A stretch of 64,000 bases of DNA from the NCBI GenBank assembly GCA_004366385.1, contig ML178785.1, forward strand, positions 92,334 to 156,333, in the 5' to 3' direction. Shown in pieces: positions 22,384 through 31,160 of the stretch. Origin of the DNA: Actinomycetota bacterium (lineage in GTDB: Bacteria > Actinomycetota > Thermoleophilia > Gaiellales > Gaiellaceae). The notes under the pieces were generated by a model. That model was not told the DNA's origin, did not search any database, and was given only the letters and a program-made list of their open reading frames with translations. The translations under genes and the position numbers were made by a program. How positions within the stretch are numbered: position 1 is the stretch's first letter; each line of letters opens with the position of its first letter.

Positions 22384-25300
22384 ATGCCGGCGCCCATCTT
22401 CTCATCGCTCCCGGACAAGCCCGACCACGACGCGCTCGAGCGCGAGCTGCTCGAGACCTGGGAGCGCGCGGGCACGTTCGGGAAGCTGCGCGAGCAGAAC
22501 CGCGGTGGCCCGAAGTTCAGCTTCGTCGACGGGCCGGTCACGGCGAACCGCATGGTGCTGGGTGTCCATACCGCCTGGGGTCGCACGCTGAAGGACGTCT
22601 TCCAGCGCTACAAGGCGTTACGCGGGTTCGACCAGCGGTACCAGAACGGCTTCGACTGCCAGGGGCTGTGGATCGAGGTCGGGGTGGAGCGCGAGCTCGG
22701 GCTCAACTCCAAGCGCGAGATCGAGGAGTTCGGCCTGGCCGAGTTCGCGCGCCGCTGCCGCGACGTGGTCGTGCGCTCGTCGCGCGCTCTCACCGACGGG
22801 TCGATCCGGCTCGGGCAATGGATGGACTGGGGCCGCGACTACTTCACGTTCTCCGACACGAACATCGAGTACATCTGGAAGTTCCTGAAGATCGTCCACG
22901 AGCGCGGCTGGCTCCTGCTCGGCCACCGCTCGACCGAGTGGTGCCCCCGCTGCGGCACCTCGATCTCGGCGCACGAGCTCCACGGGAGCTACGAGGAGCG
23001 CATCGACCCGTCGCTCTTCGTACGCTTCCCGCTGCTCGAGCGCGAGAACGAGGCGCTCGTCGTCTGGACGACGACCCCGTGGACGCTCCCGGCCAACGTC
23101 GCCGCCGCGGTGAAACCGGACGCCGAGTACGGGCTCCTCGAGACCGGCGACTGGGTCGCCGTCTCGCTCGCTCCCGACGGGGCCGTCTTCACGAAGCGCG
23201 CGCGAGGCGACGACCTCGTCGGGCTCCGCTACCGGGGGCCGTTCGACACGCTGGGCCCGGGCGCGGCGGTCGACCATCGCGTCATCCCGTGGGACGACGT
23301 CGATCTCGCGACGGGCACTGGGATCGTCCATATCGCGCCGGGCTGCGGCGCGGAGGACTTCGACCTCTCGCGCGTGCACGACCTCCCAGTGCTGACGCCG
23401 GTCGACGAGTCGGGCCGCTTCTACGAGGAGTACGGCTGGCTGCACGACAGCTCCACGGTCGAGGCCGCCGAGCAGATCGTCTCGGACCTCGGCGACCGCG
23501 GGCTCCTCATGCGCGCGGAAACCTACGAGCACTCGTACCCCTTCTGCTGGCGCTGTCACACGCCGCTCATCTTCCGGATCTCGGACGACTGGTTCATCGC
23601 GGCCGACGAGCTGCGACCTCAGCTCCTCGCCGCGAATGCCGAGGTCGAGTGGACACCCGCGTACATGGGCAAGCTCATGGACGACTGGCTCCGCAACCTC
23701 GGCGACTGGAACATCTCGCGCCGCCGCTACTACGGGCTCCCTCTGCCGATCTACCCGTGTGCGTGCGGCCACCTGAACGTCGTCGGCTCGCGCGCCGAGC
23801 TCGAGGCACGGGCCACGCGCGGGCTCGAGCAGCTCGAGGAGCTGCGCCGCCCGTGGATCGACGAGGTCCGCATCCGCTGCGAGCAGTGCGACGGGGAGGT
23901 CGAGCGCATCTCCGAAGTCGGCGACGTGTGGCTCGACGCCGGGATCGTCCCGTTCTCGACCCTCGGCTGGGAGAGCTCGGAGTGGGTTCCCGAGGGGTAC
24001 GCGACCGGCGCGGCGAAGGGGCTCACGACGGCCGACCTGCCCGACCACGCCTACTGGGAGCAGTGGTTTCCGGCGCACTGGGTCTCGGAGATGCGCGAGC
24101 AGATCCGGCTGTGGTTCTACTCGCAGCTCTTCATGTCGGTCGTGCTCGTCGGCCGGGCGCCGTTCGAGCGCGTGCTCGGGTACGAGAAGATGCTGGACGA
24201 GGCCGGCCGCGAGATGCACAGCTCGTGGGGGAACACGATCGACGCGCCGGATGCCTTCAAGCGCATGGGCGCCGACGTGATGCGGTGGCAGTACTGCGCA
24301 CAACCTCCGGACCGCAACCTCCTCTTCGGGTTCGGCCCCGCTCACGAGATCCAACGCAAGCTGCTCACGCTGTGGAACTCCTGCAGGTTCCTGGTCGACT
24401 ACGCGAACATCGCGGGCTGGGCCCCGTCCTGGAGCGACCTCGAGGGCGGCCCGCGCGGCGAGCTCCAGCCGCTCGACCGCTGGCTCGTCGCGCGCACGCA
24501 CGCGCTCGTCGCGGACGCGACGGCGGCGTACGCTAGCTGTCTGACCGTCGACATCGTGCGCGCGTTCGAGGCCTTCGTCGAGGACGTCTCGAACTGGTAC
24601 ATCCGCCGCTCCAGGCGGCGGTTCTGGGACGGGGACGCGGTCGCGCTCGCCTCGCTCTGGTACGCGCTCGTCCAGGGTCTGCGTGTGGTGGCCCCTGTGA
24701 TGCCGTTCCTCTCCGACCACCTCTGGCGGGTGCTGACCGGGCCGGTTGCGGAGGCGCCCGAGTCGGTGCACCTCGCCGGCTGGCCCGACCCGACGGTGCC
24801 GAACGGGGCGCTGCTGGCCGAGGTGGCGGAGCTCCGGCGCATCGTCGAGCTCGGCCGGCAAGCGCGGTCGGCGGCGGGGGTAAGGCTGCGCCAGCCGCTT
24901 CGCACGCTGGTCGTCGAGGGCGCGACGGTCGCGCACACGCACGCGGAGGAGATCGCGGACGAGCTCCGCGTGCGGGAGGTCTCCTTTGGCCCGGTCGACG
25001 CGAGTGAGCTCGTCGTGAAGCCGAATCTTCCGCTGCTCGGGCCGAAGCTCGGCGCCGAGCTGGGCGCGATCCGGCAGGCGCTCGAGGCGGGCGAGTTCGA
25101 GGAGCTTCCAGGCGGGGGCTTCCGCGTGGGCGATCACGAGCTGACTGCCGAGGAGGTGCTCGTGGAGCGGAGGGGGAAGGAGGGCTGGGCGCTCGCCTCC
25201 TCCGACGGGCTCACGGTCGCGCTCGACACCCATCTCGACGACGAGCTGCGGCTGTTCGGCCGCGTCCTCGACCTCACGCACGCCGTGAACACGATGCGCA

Positions 25301-25455
25301 AGGAGGCGGGCCTGGAGCTCACCGACCGCATCGCGCTCACGATCCCGGAGGCCGACGCCGACCTGCTCGCGCACGAGGAGCGGATCGCCGCCGAGACGCT
25401 GGCCGTGTCGGTCGTGGCGGAGGGTGCCGAGCTCACGATCTCGAAGGTCTCGTAG
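22384..25455 (+). CDS. ileS: Isoleucyl-tRNA synthetase-like protein with non-canonical HIGH and KMSKS motifs
   Basis: A 1023-residue class I aminoacyl-tRNA synthetase with the IleRS layout: catalytic domain, Cys pair WCPRCGTS, CP1 editing domain (VVWTTTPWTLPANVA), second Cys pair CWRCHTPLIF, WNISRRRYYGLPLPIY, and an anticodon-binding domain with SNWYIRRSRRRFW. The ATP-binding signature aligned to HIGH is GVHT (60-63, in VLGVHTAWGRTLKD). The KMSKS position reads MHSSWGN (611-617). I recall related actinobacterial and chloroflexal proteins with GVHHAWG-type motifs, so this is probably a family variant rather than decay. Whether it charges tRNA-Ile, and whether a normal IleRS exists elsewhere, cannot be seen here. 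Confidence 0.8.
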   Translation: MPAPIFSSLPDKPDHDALERELLETWERAGTFGKLREQNRGGPKFSFVDGPVTANRMVLGVHTAWGRTLKDVFQRYKALRGFDQRYQNGFDCQGLWIEVGVERELGLNSKREIEEFGLAEFARRCRDVVVRSSRALTDGSIRLGQWMDWGRDYFTFSDTNIEYIWKFLKIVHERGWLLLGHRSTEWCPRCGTSISAHELHGSYEERIDPSLFVRFPLLERENEALVVWTTTPWTLPANVAAAVKPDAEYGLLETGDWVAVSLAPDGAVFTKRARGDDLVGLRYRGPFDTLGPGAAVDHRVIPWDDVDLATGTGIVHIAPGCGAEDFDLSRVHDLPVLTPVDESGRFYEEYGWLHDSSTVEAAEQIVSDLGDRGLLMRAETYEHSYPFCWRCHTPLIFRISDDWFIAADELRPQLLAANAEVEWTPAYMGKLMDDWLRNLGDWNISRRRYYGLPLPIYPCACGHLNVVGSRAELEARATRGLEQLEELRRPWIDEVRIRCEQCDGEVERISEVGDVWLDAGIVPFSTLGWESSEWVPEGYATGAAKGLTTADLPDHAYWEQWFPAHWVSEMREQIRLWFYSQLFMSVVLVGRAPFERVLGYEKMLDEAGREMHSSWGNTIDAPDAFKRMGADVMRWQYCAQPPDRNLLFGFGPAHEIQRKLLTLWNSCRFLVDYANIAGWAPSWSDLEGGPRGELQPLDRWLVARTHALVADATAAYASCLTVDIVRAFEAFVEDVSNWYIRRSRRRFWDGDAVALASLWYALVQGLRVVAPVMPFLSDHLWRVLTGPVAEAPESVHLAGWPDPTVPNGALLAEVAELRRIVELGRQARSAAGVRLRQPLRTLVVEGATVAHTHAEEIADELRVREVSFGPVDASELVVKPNLPLLGPKLGAELGAIRQALEAGEFEELPGGGFRVGDHELTAEEVLVERRGKEGWALASSDGLTVALDTHLDDELRLFGRVLDLTHAVNTMRKEAGLELTDRIALTIPEADADLLAHEERIAAETLAVSVVAEGAELTISKVS

Positions 25456-25768
25456 CGGACGGCCGCGGCTCGGGTGCCGGCGCGCCCGGGACGGGCCGCG
25501 AACAAGAGGAACCTGCGCCGATCATCCGGGCCAGGCACGGCCGCCGGTCGCGCGACTCGGGTGACATGAGCCGGGGTACTACGAGAGCCGTCGACCCGCT
25601 GTGCACCAATCGGCGAAGAATCGTGACCCGCGCGCGAGCGAATCCTCGATAGCGTGCGTGTAGGGACACGGGAGTGCCCCTGGGGGCGGTTGGGGTCTCG
25701 TCAGGCGTACCTCGCGAGCGATGGGTGCCCCGCTTCGCTCGCTGCGTCGGACGGCGTATCCTCAGTCG
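25456..25768. other. 313-bp intergenic region without a supportable gene
   Basis: Lies between ileS and the zinc-ribbon gene. The first 60 bases are extremely GC-rich and self-complementary and may end the ileS transcript. I find no tRNA, REP core or coding frame with recognisable content. A TATCCT box occupies its last bases. Confidence 0.5.
25757..25762 (+). promoter_or_regulatory. Candidate -10 box for the zinc-ribbon protein
   Basis: TATCCT, 6 nt before ATG 25769. Confidence 0.45.
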
Positions 25769-26083
25769 ATGGTGCGCTGCTCGACATGCGATCGCGAGCT
25801 CGAGGCAGCCCACCGCTACTGCCCGTGGTGCGCGGCTCCGCAGCGGCGGAAGCTCGTCGAGTTCTTCCGCGGAGCCGACCCCACCGCCGGCCGCGCGCTC
25901 CGCGTCTCGCGCTACCTGCCCGAGCGGCTCGTTCGCTTCAGCGTCTGGGACGAGACCGGCACCGTGCGAGCGGCCGTCTCGCTCGACGAGGACGAGGCCG
26001 CCCGCCTCGCTGAGTTCGTCGCCGATCCGCCGGCCGCCAGGCCGAGCCTGCTCGACGAGCTGCGCACGCTCGTGCGCCGCTGA
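25769..26083 (+). CDS. Small zinc-ribbon protein of unknown function
   Basis: A 104-residue protein opening with a four-Cys zinc ribbon, MVRCSTCDRELEAAHRYCPWC, then a basic linker and an acidic region (VSLDEDEAARLAEFVADPP). No enzyme motif is visible. The start is set by the first Cys pair and the TATCCT box. It might bind nucleic acid or a partner protein; I do not recognise a named family. Confidence 0.7.
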   Translation: MVRCSTCDRELEAAHRYCPWCAAPQRRKLVEFFRGADPTAGRALRVSRYLPERLVRFSVWDETGTVRAAVSLDEDEAARLAEFVADPPAARPSLLDELRTLVRR

Positions 26084-26133
26084 TCGCGGTCGCCGCCGAC
26101 GGCCTCTCTCGAGGGACGGGTCCTGTCTACTCT

Positions 26134-26161
26134 GGACATGACCCGGGTCTGACCCTTGTCC
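26134..26161 (+). repeat. REP family B copy
   Basis: GGACATGACCC then GGGTCTGACCC then TTGTCC: the same motifs as other family B copies but imperfect. It lies in the 152-bp gap between convergent genes. Confidence 0.7.
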
Positions 26162-26235
26162 GCTCGTTGCGACATTTCGCCGCGGCTACCGCACCGCATG
26201 AGCGCGGTTTTCCACAGGCGCAGCAGCCCACTTCG

Positions 26236-26796
26236 TCAGTCGCCGGCCACGTAGAAGACCCAGGTCCCGTCCGGCGAGATGCCCGCGCGCCAGCCGAGGT
26301 AGCCGGTGCCCCCGACGAACAGCCGCGCCGGCGGCCCGAGCGGCGCCAGCAGCTCGCGCTCGTGCTCGGAGAGGTCTGCCGCCTTCTCGACCGTGTACGC
26401 CCACGGCCAGACGTAGATCCCGCGGGTCAGGACCGGCGGCATCTCGAGGATCGCCGCGAGCGTCTCGAGCGGGCTCTCGTTCGTGTCCCGGCGGAGCTGC
26501 TGCCAGTAGGCGACGGCGCCGCCCTCGACCGGGCCGCCGAACGTGTACGTGAACCCGCTGTCGGGGACGAGTGGCGCGAGGGCCTCGAAGCTGTTCGACC
26601 GAGCCGCGTCGAGCAGCGCCGACCGCGTCGCCTCGACCGCAACCGGGAGCCCTGACCCGGACTCGACGGTCGCCGTCTCCGTGGTCGTCTCCACCACCGT
26701 CTCCGTCTGGCCGAGCTCCTCCGCCGCATACCACCCGGCCACTGCTCCGGCGCCGAGCAGGCTCGCCGCGCCGAGAACGAGGAGCGCCCTGATCAC
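26236..26796 (-). CDS. Membrane-anchored protein of unknown function
   Basis: A 186-residue protein with an N-terminal signal anchor (VIRALLVLGAASLLGAGAVAGWYAA), a Thr/Glu-rich linker (TETVVETTTETATVE) and an extracytoplasmic domain. Phrases such as FEALAPLVPDSGFTYTFGG and YWQQL suggest an NTF2-like fold, but that is a guess. Its GTG overlaps the ispH stop by 4 nt, so it is co-expressed with ispH. No link to isoprenoid synthesis is evident. Confidence 0.65.
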   Translation of the reverse strand: MIRALLVLGAASLLGAGAVAGWYAAEELGQTETVVETTTETATVESGSGLPVAVEATRSALLDAARSNSFEALAPLVPDSGFTYTFGGPVEGGAVAYWQQLRRDTNESPLETLAAILEMPPVLTRGIYVWPWAYTVEKAADLSEHERELLAPLGPPARLFVGGTGYLGWRAGISPDGTWVFYVAGD

Positions 26797-27749
26797 GGAG
26801 CCTGCGCCGCGAGCTCGAGCTCGCGGCGGAGCTCGACCGGGAGCCGGAACGTGACGTCCTCCTCGACGAGCCGGTACGCCTGGATGTCGGTGACGCCGCG
26901 CGCGCGGAACCAGTCGCAGACGCGCGCGACCAGCTTCTCGGGCGCCGAGGCGCCGGACGTGATGCCGACCGTCTCGACGCCGTCGAGCCAGCGCTCGTCG
27001 ATCTCGGTCTCGTCGTCGATCAGGTGCGCAGGCGTCCCGGCGGCGCGCGCGGTCTCGACGAGCCGGTTCGAGTTCGAGGAGTTCCGCGACCCGATCACGA
27101 GCAGCAGGTCGATCTCGGGGAGCATCTCCTTCACCGCCCACTGCCGGTTGGAGGTCGCGTAGCAGATGTCCTCCTTGCGCGGCGCCCGGATGTCCGGGAA
27201 GCGCCGGCGCAGCGCCTGGATGATCTCGCCGGTCTCGTCCACCGAGAGCGTCGTCTGCGTCACGTACGCGAGCTTCGCGCCGGCAGGAAGCTCGAGCGCG
27301 TCCACCTCGTCGACAGTCTGGACGAGCACGGTCGCGTCGGGCGCCTCGCCCATCGTCCCCACGACCTCCTCGTGCCCCGCGTGCCCGATGAGCACGATCG
27401 TGTACCCCTCGTCCGCGTACCGCCGCGCCTGCACGTGCACCTTGGTCACGAGCGGGCAGACGGCGTCGATGACGTTGTGCCCCAGCCGGGCGGAGTTCTC
27501 GAACACCGTCGGCGCGACGCCGTGCGCCGAGTAGACGACGGTCGCGCCCTCAGGCACCTCGGTCTCCTCCTCGACGAAGATCGCGCCGCGCGCCTCGAGG
27601 TCGCGGACGACGTGGATGTTGTGGACGATCTGCTTGCGCACGTAGACCGGCGCGCCGTAGTGCTCGAGCGCTCGCTCGACCGTCTCCACGGCGCGCTCGA
27701 CGCCGGCGCAGTACCCACGCGGCGACGCGAGGAGGATGCGCTTCACCAT
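26793..27749 (-). CDS. ispH: 4-hydroxy-3-methylbut-2-enyl diphosphate reductase
   Basis: A 318-residue iron-sulfur enzyme making IPP and DMAPP in the last MEP-pathway step. The three cluster cysteines are C14 (SPRGYCAGV), C98 (VIDAVCPLVTKVH) and C196 (EDICYATSNRQ). IGHAGHEEVVGTMGE, TQTTLSVDET, VIGSRNSSNSNRLVE and GITSGASAPE complete the family pattern. The length is normal. A TACCCT box lies 8 nt before the ATG. Confidence 0.96.
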   Translation of the reverse strand: MVKRILLASPRGYCAGVERAVETVERALEHYGAPVYVRKQIVHNIHVVRDLEARGAIFVEEETEVPEGATVVYSAHGVAPTVFENSARLGHNVIDAVCPLVTKVHVQARRYADEGYTIVLIGHAGHEEVVGTMGEAPDATVLVQTVDEVDALELPAGAKLAYVTQTTLSVDETGEIIQALRRRFPDIRAPRKEDICYATSNRQWAVKEMLPEIDLLLVIGSRNSSNSNRLVETARAAGTPAHLIDDETEIDERWLDGVETVGITSGASAPEKLVARVCDWFRARGVTDIQAYRLVEEDVTFRLPVELRRELELAAQAP

Positions 27750-27757
27750 CGCGCGAC

Positions 27758-27763
27758 AGGGTA
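27758..27763 (-). promoter_or_regulatory. Candidate -10 box for ispH
   Basis: TACCCT on the minus strand, 8 nt before ATG 27749. Confidence 0.5.
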
Positions 27764-27786
27764 CCGCCCGACCCGTTTCTGGCCGG

Positions 27787-28230
27787 TCACGATGCGGCGA
27801 GGTCGAGCCGCATCCGCAGCTCGCCCTCGTCGACGTCGCCCGTCTCCTCGAATCCGAGGCTGCGGTAGAACGCGAGCGCAGAGTGCTCCCCTGGCACGAC
27901 GCTCAGCGTCACCTCCTCGACGCCGGCGCGCCGAGCCTCGTCGAGCAGGAGCTCCATCGCGCGCCGCCCGTACCCGCGGCCCTGGAAGCGCGCGTCGAGC
28001 ATGAACCGCCACACGTAGAACTGCCGCGCGTCCGAGTCGCGGTACGCCATGGCAAAGCCGACGAGCACGTCGCCCGCCGCGATCGCCCGGAACCACGCGT
28101 GCGGCTCGAAGCTCGCCTGCGCGAGCGACTTCGCGTTCGTCGCGACGTACGACGCCTGCTCGGGAGCGACCTCGAGCGCGAGGACGTCGTCCACGTTCTC
28201 GCGGGTGACCTCGACGAGCGAGACGTCCAT
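27787..28230 (-). CDS. GNAT family N-acetyltransferase
   Basis: A 147-residue GCN5-related acetyltransferase. The acetyl-CoA-binding signature is DARFQGRGYGRRAMELLLDEARR, followed by VTLSVVPGEHSALAFYRSLGFEETG. The composition resembles spermidine or small-molecule acetyltransferases, but the substrate is unassigned. The ATG at 28230 overlaps the stop of the upstream transporter gene (ATGA), so the two are co-translated. Confidence 0.87.
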   Translation of the reverse strand: MDVSLVEVTRENVDDVLALEVAPEQASYVATNAKSLAQASFEPHAWFRAIAAGDVLVGFAMAYRDSDARQFYVWRFMLDARFQGRGYGRRAMELLLDEARRAGVEEVTLSVVPGEHSALAFYRSLGFEETGDVDEGELRMRLDLAAS

Positions 28231-29183
28231 CACCGTGCAGTCTGCGCGAGCAGGATCCCGAAGAGCACCACGCCGCCCCCGACGAGCTGCGCGACCGACA
28301 GTGTCTCGCCGAGCCACGCCCACGCCACCACGGTGGCCGCGACGGGCTCGAACGTCATCGTGATCCCCACGCGCGTTGCGGCCAGGTGCCTGAGCGCGCC
28401 GATCGTCAGCGCGAACGGCGCGATCGTGCCGAGGACGATCGTCCAGAGCGCGAACGCCCACACGGGCGCGCTCAGGTCGTCCAGGTTGCCGAGGAACGAC
28501 GTCTCCTCGGTCAGCTCGCCGAAGGGGTACGTCCACCACGGCTGTACGACCGACCACACGATCGCCGCGAAGAGGAGCGAGAAGCAGAGCACGGTGAGGG
28601 GATCACGTGTCGCGACGGCGCGCTCGCCTGCGAGGAGGTACACCGCGAGCGCGATCGCGCCGCCGGCGGCCGCGAGCACGCCGACCGTGTCGAGCGTCCA
28701 GCCCAGCCAGAGCTCCGACACGAGGGCGAGGCCGACGAGCGTCAGGCTCAGCGCCGCCCACACCCGTGGGCGCACGTCCGCGTTCCAGACCAGTCGGGCC
28801 CAGAGCGCGACGAGCACGATCCCCGTGAACTGGATGAGGAGCGCGATACCGATGGGGAGGTGCTGGATCGCGACGAAGTACAGCCACTGGACGAGTGCGA
28901 ACGAGAACATCCCGTAGAAGACGAAGAACGGGATGTCGGCGAGCCTGATCCGGAGTTTCGGGCGCGCGAAGAGCGCGAGGCCGAGCGCGAGCCCGAGGAA
29001 GCCGCCTGCTGTGCGCAGCTGCGTGTAGTCGACGGCGCTCAGGTCGCTGCCGGTGAGCGCGACCTTCGACACCGTCCCGTTGACGGCGAACAGCACCGCG
29101 CCGCCGAGCGCCATCGCGTAGCCGGTGCCGGCGCGCTGGTCGCGCTGGACGGCACCGGGGATCGGGACGGGCGCGTCGACCAT
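28230..29183 (-). CDS. EamA/DMT superfamily transporter
   Basis: A 317-residue inner-membrane protein with about ten hydrophobic helices arranged as two EamA repeats (MALGGAVLFAVNGTVSKVAL...; GVLAAAGGAIALAVYLLAGERAV...). It probably exports small metabolites, amino acids by family analogy. It is coupled to the GNAT gene downstream, so the acetylated product or its precursor could be the cargo; that is inference. A TAGCCT box lies 9 nt upstream of the ATG. Confidence 0.87.
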   Translation of the reverse strand: MVDAPVPIPGAVQRDQRAGTGYAMALGGAVLFAVNGTVSKVALTGSDLSAVDYTQLRTAGGFLGLALGLALFARPKLRIRLADIPFFVFYGMFSFALVQWLYFVAIQHLPIGIALLIQFTGIVLVALWARLVWNADVRPRVWAALSLTLVGLALVSELWLGWTLDTVGVLAAAGGAIALAVYLLAGERAVATRDPLTVLCFSLLFAAIVWSVVQPWWTYPFGELTEETSFLGNLDDLSAPVWAFALWTIVLGTIAPFALTIGALRHLAATRVGITMTFEPVAATVVAWAWLGETLSVAQLVGGGVVLFGILLAQTAR

Positions 29184-29192
29184 CGGGGCGGC

Positions 29193-29198
29193 AGGCTA
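29193..29198 (-). promoter_or_regulatory. Candidate -10 box for the EamA transporter
   Basis: TAGCCT on the minus strand, 9 nt before ATG 29183. Confidence 0.45.
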
Positions 29199-29231
29199 GA
29201 CGGTCGACGTGGTGCCGAGGGCGCGTACGGC

Positions 29232-29253
29232 AGGGTCAGACCCTGGACATGTC
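29232..29253 (+). repeat. REP family B copy
   Basis: AGGGTCAGACCCTGGACATGTC, intergenic between the EamA gene and tRNA-Pro. Confidence 0.85.
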
Positions 29254-29269
29254 TGTTGCGGACGCGGCC

Positions 29270-29292
29270 GGGGTCAGACCCTGGACATGTCC
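29270..29292 (+). repeat. REP family B copy
   Basis: GGGGTCAGACCCTGGACATG followed by TCC. It is a direct repeat of the copy at 29232 with a 16-bp spacer. Confidence 0.85.
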
Positions 29293-29367
29293 GGCGCGGA
29301 CGTGTCTGGTGAGATGAGAGTGTGTCGATCGCTCGACAGCGACCATCCGCCCTACACTTCGGAGCCT

Positions 29368-29441
29368 CGGGGCGTAGCTCAGCCTGGTAGAGCGCCTGCT
29401 TTGGGAGCAGGAGGCCGGCAGTTCAAGTCTGCCCGCCCCGA
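29368..29441 (+). tRNA. tRNA-Pro(UGG)
   Basis: Acceptor arms CGGGGCG/CGCCCCG pair fully. The anticodon arm is CCTGC-TTTGGGA-GCAGG with anticodon TGG, and the T arm has TTCAAGT. CCA is not encoded. A protein-coding gene begins three bases downstream. Confidence 0.95.
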
Positions 29442-29444
29442 CTC

Positions 29445-30101
29445 GTGAGTCGCGCCTCGCTCGCCGCCCTCGGGATCGTGGTCGCCCTGCTCGTCGTGCC
29501 GGCCGGCTCGGGCGCGCCGGGCCAGAGCGCGTTCCGCGGGACGATCTCGCGGATCGACGCCGCGCAGGCGAAGCGGATGACGGGCGTCTCGTGGCGACCG
29601 GGCTGCCCGGTGCACCTCCGCGATCTCCGGCTCCTGCGGCTGACGCACCGGACGTTCCGCGGCGGCGTGGGGATCGGCCGGCTCATCGTGCACCGCGACG
29701 TCGCGCGCGACGTCGTCTCGGTCTTCCGCCGGCTGTACGCGGCCGGCTTCCCGATCCGGCGGATGGTTCCCGTGGACGCCTACGGCGGCTCGGACTTCCG
29801 CTCGATCGAGGCCGACAACACCTCGGCGTTCAACTGTCGCTACGTGGACGGAACCACGCGCTGGTCCGAGCATGCGTACGGGCGCGCGCTCGACGTGAAC
29901 CCGATCGAGAACCCGTACGTCTCGGGCGGCCGGACGTCGCACGCGAAGAGCGTCCCCTACCTGGATCGCACCAGGCGCCGCCCCGGGATGGCCTTCGAGG
30001 GCGGCGCCTTGGTGCGTGCGTTCGACGTGATCGGCTGGGGGTGGGGAGGCCGCTGGTCGTCCGTCAAGGACTACCAGCACTTCTCCGCGAGCGGCCGCTA
30101 G
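29445..30101 (+). CDS. Exported M15-family peptidase (VanY-like)
   Basis: A 218-residue protein with a signal sequence (ASLAALGIVVALLVVPAGSGA) and a D-Ala-D-Ala carboxypeptidase/VanY-type domain. The zinc motif is RWSEHAYGRALDVNP (SxHxxGxAxD) and the second ligand set is in DYQHFSA. It probably trims peptidoglycan stem peptides outside the membrane. The GTG follows tRNA-Pro by only three bases, so it may be co-transcribed with the tRNA. It overlaps the convergent aquaporin stop. Confidence 0.85.
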   Translation: MSRASLAALGIVVALLVVPAGSGAPGQSAFRGTISRIDAAQAKRMTGVSWRPGCPVHLRDLRLLRLTHRTFRGGVGIGRLIVHRDVARDVVSVFRRLYAAGFPIRRMVPVDAYGGSDFRSIEADNTSAFNCRYVDGTTRWSEHAYGRALDVNPIENPYVSGGRTSHAKSVPYLDRTRRRPGMAFEGGALVRAFDVIGWGWGGRWSSVKDYQHFSASGR

Positions 30102-30829
30102 CTCGCTGCGGGCTCGTCTACCTTCGTCTCGCCGCCGCCGGCCGGAGCCGTCGGCTCGCGCAGCAGCAGGTACGCCCAGATCGCTCCTCCGAGGATGCCG
30201 CCTGCGAGCGGCCCGACGATGTAGATCCAGACGTCGCCCCACTCCTGGTTCCAGAGCACCGGGTCGAGCGAGCGCGCCGGGTTGAACGAGCCGCCCGAGG
30301 CGGGGCCGACCGTTGCCGCGGCCGTGAAGATGAAGAGGCCGATGAGGAGCGGCGCCATGACGCCGTTCCAGGGTGCGCGCGCATCGGTCGCGACGGTGAG
30401 GATCACCATCACGAAGAGCGCGGTCGCGACGATCTCCAGCACGAGTGCGGCCCAGCTGTCGATGCCGCTGCCGGGCACGGTGTGCAGCGAGTCTGTGACC
30501 TCGCTCGAGTACACGATCGCCATCACGACGACGGCGCCGAACCCGCCGACGAGCTGCGCGACCCAGTACGGGACGATCTCGCGCGTCGGGAACCGCCCCG
30601 CGACCGCGAGCCCGGTCGTGACGGCCGGGTTGAAGTGGCCTCCCGAGACGTGCCCGAAGGCCGTGATCGCGAGCGCGAGCCCGAACCCGAACCCGGCCGC
30701 GACCCCGAGCGGCGTGATCGCGTCCGCGCCGATGTCCACGACGATCGCGATCCCGCTGAAGCCCAGGAAGAAGAAGAGGAACGTGCCGAGCGCCTCGGCG
30801 GCGAGACGCGTGGTGAGCGGATGAGCCAT
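30098..30829 (-). CDS. Aquaporin family (MIP) channel
   Basis: A 243-residue six-helix channel for water or glycerol. Both NPA loops are present: SGGHFNPAVT and SGGSFNPARS. The arginine after the second NPA is conserved. The C-terminal tail is hydrophilic. A GGGAGGT ribosome-binding site precedes the ATG, so unlike many neighbours it has a leader. Selectivity (water against glycerol) is not assigned. Confidence 0.92.
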   Translation of the reverse strand: MAHPLTTRLAAEALGTFLFFFLGFSGIAIVVDIGADAITPLGVAAGFGFGLALAITAFGHVSGGHFNPAVTTGLAVAGRFPTREIVPYWVAQLVGGFGAVVVMAIVYSSEVTDSLHTVPGSGIDSWAALVLEIVATALFVMVILTVATDARAPWNGVMAPLLIGLFIFTAAATVGPASGGSFNPARSLDPVLWNQEWGDVWIYIVGPLAGGILGGAIWAYLLLREPTAPAGGGETKVDEPAAS

Positions 30830-31067
30830 GTCGACCTCCCGTGAGACGGAGTGCCCCGCCAGGGTTTCGTCGCTCTCGTCCGGTTTCCTGGCTCATCGGA
30901 GCCACTCGGGCCGCTCGAGCCCCGCGTGCTCCGGGATCGCGCCGTAGCTGCTCTGGACGATCGCGGTGCGGTGGACGCACACGCGCGCCGTGCCGAACCG
31001 GAGGCGGTTCGTCCGCCCCTGCTCGCGACCGATGCAGAGGGAGTACGCGCGAAGAAGAGGGAGAGAG

Positions 31068-31140
31068 AGCGGGCGACCGGGCTCGAACCGGCGACATCCA
31101 GCTTGGAAGGCTGGCGCTCTACCAACTGAGCTACACCCGC
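31068..31140 (-). tRNA. tRNA-Gly(UCC)
   Basis: The minus strand folds as GCGGGTG...CGCCCGC (one G-U pair), with anticodon arm CCAGC-CTTCCAA-GCTGG (anticodon TCC) and T loop TTCGAGC. The discriminator is U, as expected for glycine. Confidence 0.95.
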
Positions 31141-31148
31141 GTGGCGTC

Positions 31149-31154
31149 TAGCGT
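31149..31154 (+). promoter_or_regulatory. Candidate -10 box for the CtaG-like gene
   Basis: TAGCGT, 6 nt before GTG 31161. Confidence 0.45.
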
Positions 31155-31160
31155 AGCGCC

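Noticed and set aside
30830-31067. Small coding frame between the aquaporin gene and tRNA-Gly ending GLERPEWLR
   Set aside because: It reads plausibly but has no usable start codon except a GTG giving 27 residues, and no ribosome-binding site. Not supportable.
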